Part shown: positions 28,060 to 37,545 of the stretch, piece after piece
Layout: every line of letters starts with the position of its first letter
Position numbering within the stretch: the stretch's first letter is position 1
Assembly (NCBI RefSeq): GCF_963663645.1
Contig: NZ_OY760503.1
Coordinates: 755,001 to 819,000, forward strand
Reading direction: 5' to 3'
DNA from: an uncultured Trichococcus sp.
Lineage (GTDB): Bacteria > Bacillota > Bacilli > Lactobacillales > Aerococcaceae
Length of the DNA stretch: 64,000 nt
Position numbers and translations under genes: made by a program
The notes under the pieces: generated by a model
What the model saw: only the letters and a program-made list of their open reading frames with translations
Told to the model about the DNA's origin: nothing
Database searches by the model: none

Positions 28060-28103
28060 AATAAAATAAGCCAGGAAAGCCTGTTGCTTTCAGTCTCCTG
28101 GCT
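28060..28103 (-). terminator. Terminator after the STAND gene
   Basis: Minus-strand AGCCAGGA / TCCTGGCT stem around a 19-base loop, followed by TATTTTATTA. The weak T-tract makes it moderate. It separates the STAND gene from the RM operon. Confidence 0.55.
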
Positions 28104-28110
28104 GGAATCT

Positions 28111-31100
28111 CTATTCGACTATCTCTACAAGTTGGAAGTGATTTTCTTGTAAAAAATCATCCATTTCTTGTTTATTTACTACCCATACTTCAATATGCAA
28201 ATTATTATTTCTTTGAGATCTAATGTACCAATCTTTATTTAATGTATAAAATGTTTCTCTTTCTATATCCAGATCATCATATGTAATAATCCTACTAAAC
28301 AAACCGGATGGCACCATTTTGTAGCTATTATTAAACACAGTAAGCCCATATATAATATCCATTAAAGAATGGGTCTCATTAAGTTCATTTTCATACAACA
28401 GCATATCTTGGATAACCTGTCCTCTTCCGTTAATCTTTCCTATTGTTAGATTTTCTAATTCTAAGTTTTGATTTTTAGGCATTAATGCGGTACTTAAAAA
28501 TTTTGATTTCATTTTCCCCTCGTCTAACCAAAAGAAAGAGCACCCAACAATCATTTTACTTTCATCAATTTTTCCTGATAAATATCGTTTCACGGCATCA
28601 ATATCATTTTCAAGGTTATTTATAGTCTCTAATATTTTAATTTCAGTGTCAATTTTTGTACTAAAATTTAACATTTCTCTTGGTTCGTCGATTGGTAATA
28701 AGTCGATTAAATCACGGAAGGTATATCTCTCCTTATTAATCTCCTCGTGCAGATATCGTTGTTCTATGTAACTGTCTTTATCCTCACTTAGAAACTTCCA
28801 TACCCAGTCCTCCTGTGATTGAATATCTTCTACCTGATGATACTCTTTTTCAAATATTTTATACATTTCATCATAATTTGTAGCAAAATTAAGATTTAAT
28901 CGGTTTCTCACACTATTTACAATTTCCGAGGACGTATGAGAATTTCTATTGTCTTTTTTTTGCCTTTTTTCTATAACACCATATAATTCACCTAATATTA
29001 AATAATTATCCTGAGCGTATGATGTTACCAACTTTCCTAAAACCTTCAACATAAATTGTTTTGAATCAAACATACAATACTCAACAAATTCTCTTCCGAA
29101 AGAAATATCTATATCATTTCTGACTAATTCTTCCAAAAGTAATAACAAAAGATATTTTTGTCTAAACATTGTCTCATTTATGATATAGGAATTACTCCAC
29201 CTTTGTGGGAATAATAAATAAAAATAGTATAATCCCCTAAATGCAAGGACAGTTCGTTCAATATTATTTGTTGAAAAAAGAATCCAATTAATTTTATTAA
29301 ATACACCTAGCCAATCCTCATCAAGTTCATTTTTAGATATTTGAATTGTATCGAAGTTCCCTTCATTCCAAGAACTAATTTCACGCATCTGATTATCAAA
29401 ATATTCCTGGAGAAGCTTAGGATCTTGGTTAAAAAGTATTTCAATAGTGAAATAATTTAAATCACTGGAGAATGAAGATAGCCAGATTGATAAATTATTG
29501 TCAAAATAACGGTTCTTAACGATATGCCCATATAACTTTTCTTTCTGTTGACTAGTTAATATTGGGATGAGTTTTGATATAACATTTTGAATTCCTGTTG
29601 ATTCCCAACTATAACCCATATCTTTCTTTAGAAAAAGTGAGAATAAGGAATCTCGATAATTACGATAGTCCCGATTTCGAGTGTTTGCGAGTTTAACTAA
29701 TGCATTATCGAAATTATTCCATAATTCAGACTTACTATCGGAATTATCCTCCATCAATATTGTTATTAACTTATCAATAGAATAATTATCCTGTCCTTTT
29801 TGTTCAGTGAACGTTTGTAATTCTGGAATAGGCAGATTCAACATTTCCTCTAATTCATAAATTCTTGAATCTACTATCATTTGTTTATCATTATCTAAAT
29901 TCCCTCTAATTTCATTTAAGTATATAAATATATTAGTTTGATCTTGTTCGTCTAGTTTATCCGTACTAGCTTCAAGAAGTGCCCAAAGTCCTAATCGAAC
30001 CTCACATAAATTATTGTCGCTCTGTTCCCCAATAATTTTTCTTATTCTAGATAATATGAAATGGATTTTATCCACCACTACGCCTTTAAATTCGTCACAT
30101 TCAACTAATGAAGCAAACTGACTCGGACCAGCTTGTAGTGAGGATTCAATTAAGGATTCTTCAATATGCCTAGCTAATAAATTATCTCCCTTTTCACTTG
30201 CTCGTTTTGATAAATTATAAAGTGCCAGCCCTCGTTCAGCCCATTCTTTGGGATCTAGTGCCTTGATCTTTTCAAAAGTCAGATAGGGATTATTTAAAAC
30301 ATCGTCTTTATGTTCTACAAACCCTAAAAGCCTGACTCGTAATCTATCCCTGGCATTATTCTTTAATTGATCTGAGTCATCTAAACATACTATTAGTTCT
30401 ACAAAAATATAATAAATATTTAGCATTGACTCAATAGGTTCCTTCCAAGCTAGCCCACTATCGCCAAGCCAACGATCGAACCAATCCAAGAGCGCCGAAT
30501 CAAAACTTCTATTATACAAATAAGTCCACATATGATGAATGAAAGAGTCCGGGAATATTTGTGATTCTCTTATTTTTCCCAAAAAATACTCTTCTACCTC
30601 CCCATTTAGCTTGGAATTATTAATTTTCTCTGTGTAGTTAATTGCTTGCCATTCTATAAACTCTCTTACTTTTCCCGGGTTAGTAATAAAAGGGGTTAGC
30701 GATCCTTTTCTGCTATTATGCATAAACATTTCAAAATCATTGATCATAATTTCCGAATCAGAAGCATGTATATAACCCAGGTTATAACACGTAGCTAATA
30801 AAATTTTTAAATTATTTTGACCACGACGATCTCCACCAGAATGGTAATACTTTTCTATAAGATTTTCAGATACTTTGTCTCTTTGATTTTCTTGATTAAG
30901 AATTGCACCGCTAACAAAGGCTAATTTACAGAATAAATACGTCTTATCTTGATAGTCAAAATTAAGTTCTGACAATAATAAGAAATCATCTGAATATATA
31001 AGTTTAAACTCTCTAGTTAAACTCTGATAATCCATAACCAATACTTTGAAAAAAATTACGTTAATTAAATCTATACAATTATTCTGGAAAACCAACTCGA

Positions 31101-33792
31101 CTTTTTCTAACATTACTTTCATCCATCCAACTTTTCTAGATTCAAAAAGAAAGCTGGATATCTCAATAGCTTCTTGAGATGCTATGTCACTGTATTCATT
31201 TATGTGAGATAGAAAATGCTCATAATTATCTTTCTGTACAACAGATTTTAAAGTTCCCCAGAAATACATAGCATTTAGCGCTGGATCACTAGCAAATAAC
31301 ATCGGGTCAAGTTTGACAGCGCATAGCTCTGAAAAGTAACCGATTTGTTTAACAATTTGAGTCATACGTCGCTTCTCCGCATTTTTGTTATTCGTAGTCT
31401 TATTCAACACTGTGTTAATTATTAGAGTTGAATCAATGAACCACTTCTTAAACGTTCTTATTGCACGCTCATCAAATCCTTTACTAATTAACAGAGTAAT
31501 ATGCTCTAATGCTTTCTCAATATCAGACAATGTAATGGCATTCAGGTTAATTTTTTTAAATTCTGAGGAAAGATAGGTTGTAATTTGCTGGTCTTGTTTA
31601 ATATCATATCTCTCAAGGACCTTTACATATTGATTTAGAGTCATTGATATTAAAGATAAATTCTGCACTTCTCGTAAGTCCATTCTTTCGCTCGCATATT
31701 CACTAACATCTTTAAATTGGCTAATAATATCATTTAAATTTTGACCAATCGAAAGTGCTTCTTTTAAAAATTCCATTGTAAACACTTTAGTTATTTCGTG
31801 CTTCCTGTCGGCTAATTCTAACAATCTAAAGATATCAGAATGTTTTATTTCTTTCTTTCTACTGCTCATCAAGTAATAGTCAACTATTTTGCTAGCAATT
31901 ATTTTAACCAATTGGGATTCATGTCTAATCTTATTCTCAAGATAAATTCGAATGTCATTATGATATAAAGTATAATATCCATCTTCTTCAATTATTAGCG
32001 GCGAGTAGTTTTGCAATACGCTTTCCCAAGCTTCTTGGGAAAATATCAAGTCCCTAAATATTTCGAGAAAATCTTGGGCTGTGAGTTTTTCTTTAATTAT
32101 TACAAATACGATAGCTAAAATTTTATCTATACTGTATAAACCTTCCAGAAAATTATTATCTCGTGATTTCCAAATTTCATCATAGTAGAGGGTAATATTT
32201 GAGTTAATACTTTTAGTTTCAAGTAAATTAATCAATTCCTCAGAAGTATTTACACCTCTACTTTCATATGCAGAAAAAATAGCCGACAATGTATTGCCTT
32301 CTGAAAAATCATAGATAATCTGCGAATATAGGTCTATTTCCGCTACATCAGCATTAATTTTTGACAATAGATTTTCTATATCAAGTTTGGTTACTCCATT
32401 AAGTTCAATTGAATGAACTAATGGATTGTTTTGGTTTAGCCATCTAGGGTAATTATTATAATCTTCTGCCGGTTGCCCACAAATAATAAAAATGACATTA
32501 TTTGGAATAAATTCTGGAGGGACTAATGATTGAAGAAAGTTTTCTATTCTTCCAGATCTAGCGGCATGGTCTATCCCATCAATAACAATAACAGTATTCT
32601 TACTATGTATTTTCCCATACTGGGAAGCAAGTCTTAAAACATGCTTTCTCATTTGCTGGGCATCTAATAAACTATTGCTAACAGGGACTTGAAATTCGAA
32701 TAACCTACCATCAAATAGTAATCTAACCTGATTAAGTAATGAGCCCCATAACATCACTTCTGTAATGGAATCATCAGAATCCAAATTTACTGACATCGAG
32801 TCTGGAGATATTGGTATATACGCATGGTATCTTAAGTCAATTATAGAGTCCATTTTTTGAGCTAAGTAATTAGCTAAGCTCGTCTTTCCTATGCCGGGTT
32901 TCCCATACAAGAAAACTATTTTTTCTTGGCCGTTTAAGCAAATATCCTCAATATTATTAACGATTTTTTTTCTACTCTCAAAAAATGGCTCGGGAGGAAG
33001 AAGCATATATTCAGGGTAACTGTCTTCAAAAACTGTTAATTTAGAAAAAACATCCTCAGCAACAATTTCCTCCTTTAATCTTGTAGATGATGCCCACTCC
33101 TTAAGGGAAAAAAATAGTCTTCGATACAACTCTTGGCTAATCTCATCAGAAGCCCCAAAGAGGTCCATTAGTCGATCACAAATGTTTTTATCCAACTTTT
33201 GAGCATCTGAATAATCGTGTTCTATAGTAAAACTTCGAAGAAATGCCAATAACTCTTCTTCACCCTCAAAAACATCAGCTTCTTCTACTATAGCTTTAAC
33301 AATTGGTAGCCATTCTTTTCTTGCTGATTTTTCAAAATCAGCAATACTCTCAAAATTGACTACATTACCGCTGAACCAATTCCAAAATTCTAACAGACTA
33401 GGCGTGTTGATTTTTTCTCCAAATCTATTGATAAATGAAGTAGTATTTACTAATTCCATGTTTGTGAGGAGGACTGCGATTGCAGGTTTAGAGGAACGCT
33501 GTCTTAATTCCTTCCAGCTTTTCGCAATCTTTTTAAGCAATGAATCTGTATTTTTCTCACTATTTATTATAAATCCAAAACCCAACTTTCTATTTTTTCT
33601 TGTATGTTTCACCTGTATGTATGTAATATTATCTATATATTCACATACAATATCATCTAACGAGCCTGCTGTAGTTGATTGGAGAATTACAGATATCAAA
33701 TTCGTTTCAGGTGTCAAAAGCGATACCACACTTTCTAGACCCACAGTCCATTCATAAAAGTAAGGATCACCTATACCAGCACTAGAATTCAT
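28111..33792 (-). CDS. Avs-like STAND NTPase with N-terminal Cap4-type nuclease
   Basis: A very large protein (1893 residues from ATG 33792, placed 6 bases after AGGAGG; an ATG six bases earlier abuts that site). N-terminus (1-170): a Cap4/DUF4297-like PD-(D/E)xK nuclease with GDPYFYEW, acidic D46-D47 and Q60-V-K62. Centre (about 270-560): STAND/NACHT ATPase with Walker A YGKPGIGKTS (K303), Walker B TVIVIDGID (D405) and the following VIFIICGQP strand. The remaining 1300 residues are mostly helical, repeat-like and without a recognisable enzyme. This is the plan of antiviral STAND (Avs) proteins: nuclease effector, oligomerising ATPase, C-terminal sensor. It is expressed alone, next to an RM operon. 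The trigger is unknown; defence is inferred. Confidence 0.8.
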   Translation of the reverse strand: MNSSAGIGDPYFYEWTVGLESVVSLLTPETNLISVILQSTTAGSLDDIVCEYIDNITYIQVKHTRKNRKLGFGFIINSEKNTDSLLKKIAKSWKELRQRSSKPAIAVLLTNMELVNTTSFINRFGEKINTPSLLEFWNWFSGNVVNFESIADFEKSARKEWLPIVKAIVEEADVFEGEEELLAFLRSFTIEHDYSDAQKLDKNICDRLMDLFGASDEISQELYRRLFFSLKEWASSTRLKEEIVAEDVFSKLTVFEDSYPEYMLLPPEPFFESRKKIVNNIEDICLNGQEKIVFLYGKPGIGKTSLANYLAQKMDSIIDLRYHAYIPISPDSMSVNLDSDDSITEVMLWGSLLNQVRLLFDGRLFEFQVPVSNSLLDAQQMRKHVLRLASQYGKIHSKNTVIVIDGIDHAARSGRIENFLQSLVPPEFIPNNVIFIICGQPAEDYNNYPRWLNQNNPLVHSIELNGVTKLDIENLLSKINADVAEIDLYSQIIYDFSEGNTLSAIFSAYESRGVNTSEELINLLETKSINSNITLYYDEIWKSRDNNFLEGLYSIDKILAIVFVIIKEKLTAQDFLEIFRDLIFSQEAWESVLQNYSPLIIEEDGYYTLYHNDIRIYLENKIRHESQLVKIIASKIVDYYLMSSRKKEIKHSDIFRLLELADRKHEITKVFTMEFLKEALSIGQNLNDIISQFKDVSEYASERMDLREVQNLSLISMTLNQYVKVLERYDIKQDQQITTYLSSEFKKINLNAITLSDIEKALEHITLLISKGFDERAIRTFKKWFIDSTLIINTVLNKTTNNKNAEKRRMTQIVKQIGYFSELCAVKLDPMLFASDPALNAMYFWGTLKSVVQKDNYEHFLSHINEYSDIASQEAIEISSFLFESRKVGWMKVMLEKVELVFQNNCIDLINVIFFKVLVMDYQSLTREFKLIYSDDFLLLSELNFDYQDKTYLFCKLAFVSGAILNQENQRDKVSENLIEKYYHSGGDRRGQNNLKILLATCYNLGYIHASDSEIMINDFEMFMHNSRKGSLTPFITNPGKVREFIEWQAINYTEKINNSKLNGEVEEYFLGKIRESQIFPDSFIHHMWTYLYNRSFDSALLDWFDRWLGDSGLAWKEPIESMLNIYYIFVELIVCLDDSDQLKNNARDRLRVRLLGFVEHKDDVLNNPYLTFEKIKALDPKEWAERGLALYNLSKRASEKGDNLLARHIEESLIESSLQAGPSQFASLVECDEFKGVVVDKIHFILSRIRKIIGEQSDNNLCEVRLGLWALLEASTDKLDEQDQTNIFIYLNEIRGNLDNDKQMIVDSRIYELEEMLNLPIPELQTFTEQKGQDNYSIDKLITILMEDNSDSKSELWNNFDNALVKLANTRNRDYRNYRDSLFSLFLKKDMGYSWESTGIQNVISKLIPILTSQQKEKLYGHIVKNRYFDNNLSIWLSSFSSDLNYFTIEILFNQDPKLLQEYFDNQMREISSWNEGNFDTIQISKNELDEDWLGVFNKINWILFSTNNIERTVLAFRGLYYFYLLFPQRWSNSYIINETMFRQKYLLLLLLEELVRNDIDISFGREFVEYCMFDSKQFMLKVLGKLVTSYAQDNYLILGELYGVIEKRQKKDNRNSHTSSEIVNSVRNRLNLNFATNYDEMYKIFEKEYHQVEDIQSQEDWVWKFLSEDKDSYIEQRYLHEEINKERYTFRDLIDLLPIDEPREMLNFSTKIDTEIKILETINNLENDIDAVKRYLSGKIDESKMIVGCSFFWLDEGKMKSKFLSTALMPKNQNLELENLTIGKINGRGQVIQDMLLYENELNETHSLMDIIYGLTVFNNSYKMVPSGLFSRIITYDDLDIERETFYTLNKDWYIRSQRNNNLHIEVWVVNKQEMDDFLQENHFQLVEIVE

Positions 33793-34030
33793 AACCATCC
33801 TCCTAACCGATTGTTATTAGCTTATAAAAAGTAATTTATTCTTTCTGATATTCATATTTTATTATTACATATAATTCTTTACACATTTGTCAGCTAATCA
33901 CTATCTTAGACTAAATTTTGTCTCATCTTCATTCATTTTCTAAAAAATCATTTATCCAATTATAAATTTTACAAGGTGTTCTCCTATCAGAATAACATAT
34001 CTTAAAGACTAATAATGTCTCTTATTTAAA
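33793..34030. other. Intergenic region, STAND promoter side
   Basis: AT-rich stretch without a supportable gene. On the minus strand CTGACA, 16 bases and TATGTA could drive the STAND gene, but both hexamers are imperfect. No repeat or attachment site marking the island edge was found here. Confidence 0.4.
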
Positions 34031-34534
34031 TCAGAATATATAGTCCTGCTTTCCCGGATAATTATAAAGAATCAGACTGTCTGCTTTTGAGCGATCCTCC
34101 AGTGTATCTCCAAAATGATAGTGCGACATGACGTGACTCAAATGCCTATCGTTTTCGATGTCTCGTACTTTTCTTCTAGCCCACAAAGCATCAAAGTCAG
34201 CCACAAGCCTAATCGTTATCACTTTATAGGAATATTTGTTTGCTAAACTTTCTAGGTGAGAGCGTTGCTTATTGGAGAAGGGATATTCCGATAAAATGAA
34301 TCGTTTGCCTGCTCCCATATACAGATTCAATACCCCGTAATAGAATTCCCAAACCCTTTTTTCCAGCTGGGCCTTCTCCTCCAGGCTATCAAAACCTACT
34401 GAGTCGGCGAAAATCTCCTTGCCTTCGTCCGGAGTGAGGATGAACATGTCCGGCAGCACTTCTTTTATCAAATTGATTAAGTAACTTTTTCCTGTTGCTG
34501 GACTCCCTGCTATTAAAATAAGATACTTATCCAT
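34031..34534 (-). CDS. P-loop kinase-like ATPase (AAA_33 type)
   Basis: A 167-residue cytosolic nucleotide-binding protein with Walker A AGSPATGKS at residues 9-17 and a LID-like ARRKVRDIENDRH segment, resembling small-molecule kinases of the gluconate kinase/AAA_33 group. It starts 7 bases after the aldolase stop and is last in the PTS operon, so it probably phosphorylates a sugar-derived intermediate. The substrate is unknown; annotations as plain ATPase are equally defensible. Confidence 0.65.
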   Translation of the reverse strand: MDKYLILIAGSPATGKSYLINLIKEVLPDMFILTPDEGKEIFADSVGFDSLEEKAQLEKRVWEFYYGVLNLYMGAGKRFILSEYPFSNKQRSHLESLANKYSYKVITIRLVADFDALWARRKVRDIENDRHLSHVMSHYHFGDTLEDRSKADSLILYNYPGKQDYIF

Positions 34535-34541
34535 TTGAAGC

Positions 34542-35405
34542 CTAGCCTATCTTTAATGGACTATCTACATTCATAAATAATCCAATTTTATGTTTTACAA
34601 TCTCTTTCACTTTCATGTTCGCAGGGATGACATTGTGTCTGAGTGATTTGTTCAACTCTGTGGTGCTGAAACAGTCTTTTGCCTCTTTATTCCAGTTAAC
34701 TAATAATTCAGTACCTACGTTAAATTTACGGATGCCGTTGTTGATAAGCTCCGGATAATCTTCTTCCTTCACGCCGGTACCGCCATGGATGACTAAAGGC
34801 ACATCAACTACGGCATTGATTTCTTTAAGCAAGGGGATATTAACATCTGTTTTGGATTTGAACTGGCCGTGGTTCGTTCCGATTGCGATGGCTAAAGCAT
34901 CCACACCCGTTTTTTCAACAAACTCAATGGCATCCTCTGGTTTCGTGTAAACTTTGTCGTTTTCCGCAACTGAGATGCCTTCTTCTGTTCCGCCGATTGT
35001 ACCGAGTTCACCTTCTACAGAAACGCCATGGGCATGGGCATATTCCACGACGGCTCTTGTCTTCGCGATGTTCTCTTTGAATGGCAAATGCGAACCGTCA
35101 TACATTACGCTTGAAAATCCCGCATCAATTGCTGCCTTGATTTCATTGAAATCTCTTGCGTGATCCAAATGTAGAGCTACATCAACCATCTCGTCTTCTG
35201 CTAGTTCTTTGACTACAGCAACGAGGACTTTATAGCCGATATATTTCGCGGTATCGATACTCGTTTGAATAATGATCGGGCTGCCCATTTCTTTTGCTGC
35301 CCGAATCATTTCTGGTAACATTTCCAGGTTGTGCGTGTTGAACGCCCCAATTGTCATATTCAGTTCCTCTGCCATTGCGGTAACTTCTTTTAAATTTTTA
35401 TACAT
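34542..35405 (-). CDS. Class II ketose-bisphosphate aldolase
   Basis: Zinc-dependent aldolase of the FbaA/GatY/KbaY family, 287 residues, splitting a ketose bisphosphate into dihydroxyacetone phosphate and an aldehyde. Visible: IGAFNTHN at the N-terminus, the zinc ligand region HLDHARDF, GELGTIGGTEEG, then AIGTNHGQF and IHGGTGVKEED. It is the catabolic enzyme of the adjacent ascorbate-type PTS operon. GatY-like (tagatose-bisphosphate) activity is plausible from context, but the sugar cannot be fixed from sequence. Confidence 0.88.
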   Translation of the reverse strand: MYKNLKEVTAMAEELNMTIGAFNTHNLEMLPEMIRAAKEMGSPIIIQTSIDTAKYIGYKVLVAVVKELAEDEMVDVALHLDHARDFNEIKAAIDAGFSSVMYDGSHLPFKENIAKTRAVVEYAHAHGVSVEGELGTIGGTEEGISVAENDKVYTKPEDAIEFVEKTGVDALAIAIGTNHGQFKSKTDVNIPLLKEINAVVDVPLVIHGGTGVKEEDYPELINNGIRKFNVGTELLVNWNKEAKDCFSTTELNKSLRHNVIPANMKVKEIVKHKIGLFMNVDSPLKIG

Positions 35406-35431
35406 ATTCGCATCAGTTCCTTTGCTGTATA

Positions 35432-35848
35432 TTATTTTGATCCCGATATGGTTACTTTCTTAGCAATCTGTCTCATGTTATCCATTTTCCCCATGTATTC
35501 TTCGATGCCTGCATCACTGCCGTTGCGGGCTGCCTCCGCTCGTTTCGCATTGTAGATGCTCATCAATTTTTTGTAGCCGTCCCCAATCGTCAATTTGTAA
35601 TCCAAACTCTTTTCTAACAGCGCAAGTGCTTGATCATCCTCACCCAATTCGGCATAAGCCAATCCTAATTTTTCATGCAAGGACGCCAACAATTCATTTT
35701 TATTTGTATCTGCTGGATCAATTTCTTTGATTTCTGCAGTGGTTGTTTCGATTACATCCCGTAATTCAGAGATGCGCTCATCAGATAGTTGAATTTTTTC
35801 TTGTGCTGCTTGAACTTTTTCCTTCTTTTTTCCAAAAAAGTTAAACAT
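35432..35848 (-). CDS. Small helical TPR-like protein of the PTS operon
   Basis: A 138-residue soluble, charged protein starting MFNFFGKKKEK at ATG 35848 (GGAGG 8 bases upstream; an earlier in-frame TTG overlaps that site). The first 50 residues look coiled-coil. The segment LASLHEKLGLAYAELGEDDQALALLEKSLDYKLTIGDGYKKLMSIY reads as about one and a half tetratricopeptide repeats. It lies between EIIC and the aldolase. No enzymatic motif is visible; a partner-binding role within the PTS locus is a guess. Confidence 0.65.
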   Translation of the reverse strand: MFNFFGKKKEKVQAAQEKIQLSDERISELRDVIETTTAEIKEIDPADTNKNELLASLHEKLGLAYAELGEDDQALALLEKSLDYKLTIGDGYKKLMSIYNAKRAEAARNGSDAGIEEYMGKMDNMRQIAKKVTISGSK

Positions 35849-35873
35849 TGATTTTTCCTCCAATCCTTACTGA

Positions 35874-37157
35874 TTAGAACGCCTTTAAGATTGGGCTCAA
35901 GATCCATGCGTACAACAATGCAGCTGCGACTGTATCAACGTCTGTTGCTGTAGCGTTTATGAATCCCATGCTGTTGAAGATTGTCACCAGGAGTGCCGGC
36001 AATAATGTAATGAAGAAGCCATGGGCAATACCACCAATGATCGCTCCTCTGCGACCGCCTACAGCATTACCGAAGATACCTGCTGTACCACCAGCGAAGA
36101 AGTTCGTCAGCATCCCTGGCAAAATCATTGCTAGTCCGAATACTGGCAGGGTGAACATTGCAATAATTGTACCGATTGTTGTTGTGATGAACCCCAAAAT
36201 TACCGCGTTTGGAGAATATGGGAAGAATACTGGACAATCCAATGCAGGGATAGCATCAGGAACCAATTTCATTGCAATACCTCTGAATGCTGGTACGATT
36301 TCTCCAAGCAATAAACGTACACCGGCTAACAATACATATACCCCAACAACGAATTGGATGGCTTGCAGGAATGCGAACATCAAGTAATGCTGAGCTCCAG
36401 GATCGCCTACACCAGGACCAGCAAAGGCTGCTGTGATGACATATAAAGGAACCATAACTACCATTACAGAGAGATAAGTATCTTGCAGGAATTCAAACGA
36501 TTCAGGTAATTTGATATCCTCAATCGATTTTTTGTTTTCGCCTTTTTCGCCAAAAATCTTAGCAACGCCGGCTTCGAATAAATAACCAATAGTACAGAAG
36601 TGCCCCAGAGCGATGTCATTTGATCCAGTGACGATGCGGATGATAGGCTGGGCAATTGCTGGCATCGCTACCGCAAAGATACCACCGACTAGACCACCAA
36701 CCAGAACTAACGTAATACCTCTTAAGCCTGCAAAGAATCCAAATACAGTGGTCATGGTTGCCATCCATAGAATAGCTTGACCGGTTAAGAAGATATATTT
36801 CCATTTAGTGAAACGAGCAATCAGAATATTAAATACGAAGATAGCTAAGAAAGTAAGAGCAATATCTCGGCCTAGTCCCAGTTCGTTCATGGCTTGACCG
36901 TTGATGGCTTCAATCGATGGGATAATACCCTGCATATTGAAGCCCGCTGTAAATATCTCCCCAAAGTAAATCAAGCTGCCTACGATGATACTGGAACCCG
37001 CACTCAATACTTGGAAGCCAAGCAATGTTTTTAAAGTACCTGATATGACCTGGCCAGTCGCTTTTTTCTGAAGCAATAAACCCATCATAGCAATTAAAGC
37101 AATCGTAATTGAAGCTTGCGTGAGAACGTTATCAATAATAAAATTTACAACACCCAT
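35874..37157 (-). CDS. PTS EIIC, ascorbate/SgaT-UlaA family
   Basis: Membrane transport subunit (427 residues, about ten to eleven helices) of an ascorbate-family phosphotransferase system. Start ATG 37157 (MGVVNFIIDNVLTQAS) follows AGAGGTG. Family features include GTLKTLLGFQVLSAGSSI, IFLTGQAILWMATM and SNDIALGHFCTIGY. It stands 26 bases after the matching EIIB. This family also moves sugars other than ascorbate, and no ascorbate-specific genes (UlaG, UlaD, UlaE, UlaF) are nearby, so the substrate is probably another pentose- or hexose-like compound. Confidence 0.85.
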   Translation of the reverse strand: MGVVNFIIDNVLTQASITIALIAMMGLLLQKKATGQVISGTLKTLLGFQVLSAGSSIIVGSLIYFGEIFTAGFNMQGIIPSIEAINGQAMNELGLGRDIALTFLAIFVFNILIARFTKWKYIFLTGQAILWMATMTTVFGFFAGLRGITLVLVGGLVGGIFAVAMPAIAQPIIRIVTGSNDIALGHFCTIGYLFEAGVAKIFGEKGENKKSIEDIKLPESFEFLQDTYLSVMVVMVPLYVITAAFAGPGVGDPGAQHYLMFAFLQAIQFVVGVYVLLAGVRLLLGEIVPAFRGIAMKLVPDAIPALDCPVFFPYSPNAVILGFITTTIGTIIAMFTLPVFGLAMILPGMLTNFFAGGTAGIFGNAVGGRRGAIIGGIAHGFFITLLPALLVTIFNSMGFINATATDVDTVAAALLYAWILSPILKAF

Positions 37158-37183
37158 TAATATCACCTCTTATGATTTTTTAA

Positions 37184-37492
37184 TTATAGTGCGCCTTTGG
37201 CTTCCAGAACCGGTAAAAGTTTTTCTTCAATTTCAGATTTGGATACGATATTTTTCAAGTAAACAATGGCTGTCTTTGTTTCATCAATGCTGAATTTTTC
37301 GAACTGGGACTTAAAATTTTGAGCTGTAATGATGATGTCTGGTTGCAGGGATGCCGCACTGGATATATCTACATGATCCAATTTCGCTTTTACGTTGTGG
37401 ATGTTCAATACATCCTCGGCTGCCATTTGTGCTGCAAAGCTACTACCTAGACCTGCTCCACACACGAATAAAATATTTACTTTTTTACCCAT
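37184..37492 (-). CDS. PTS EIIB, ascorbate/lactose type
   Basis: A 102-residue phosphocarrier domain. The phospho-cysteine loop ILFVCGAGLGSS (Cys12) directly follows the first beta strand. Start ATG 37492 with GGAG 10 bases upstream; an in-frame GTG nine bases earlier overlaps the ribosome site. It receives phosphate from an EIIA and passes it to the substrate bound by the downstream EIIC. Confidence 0.88.
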   Translation of the reverse strand: MGKKVNILFVCGAGLGSSFAAQMAAEDVLNIHNVKAKLDHVDISSAASLQPDIIITAQNFKSQFEKFSIDETKTAIVYLKNIVSKSEIEEKLLPVLEAKGAL

Positions 37493-37545
37493 AAAAATCA
37501 CGCTCCTATTTCATTTTTTTATATTAAGGAAATAATTACCATTTC

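Noticed and set aside
23387-34030. Integrase-borne genomic island with attachment sites
   Set aside because: No integrase, tRNA target or flanking direct repeat was found at either edge, so only AT-richness and gene content support transfer.
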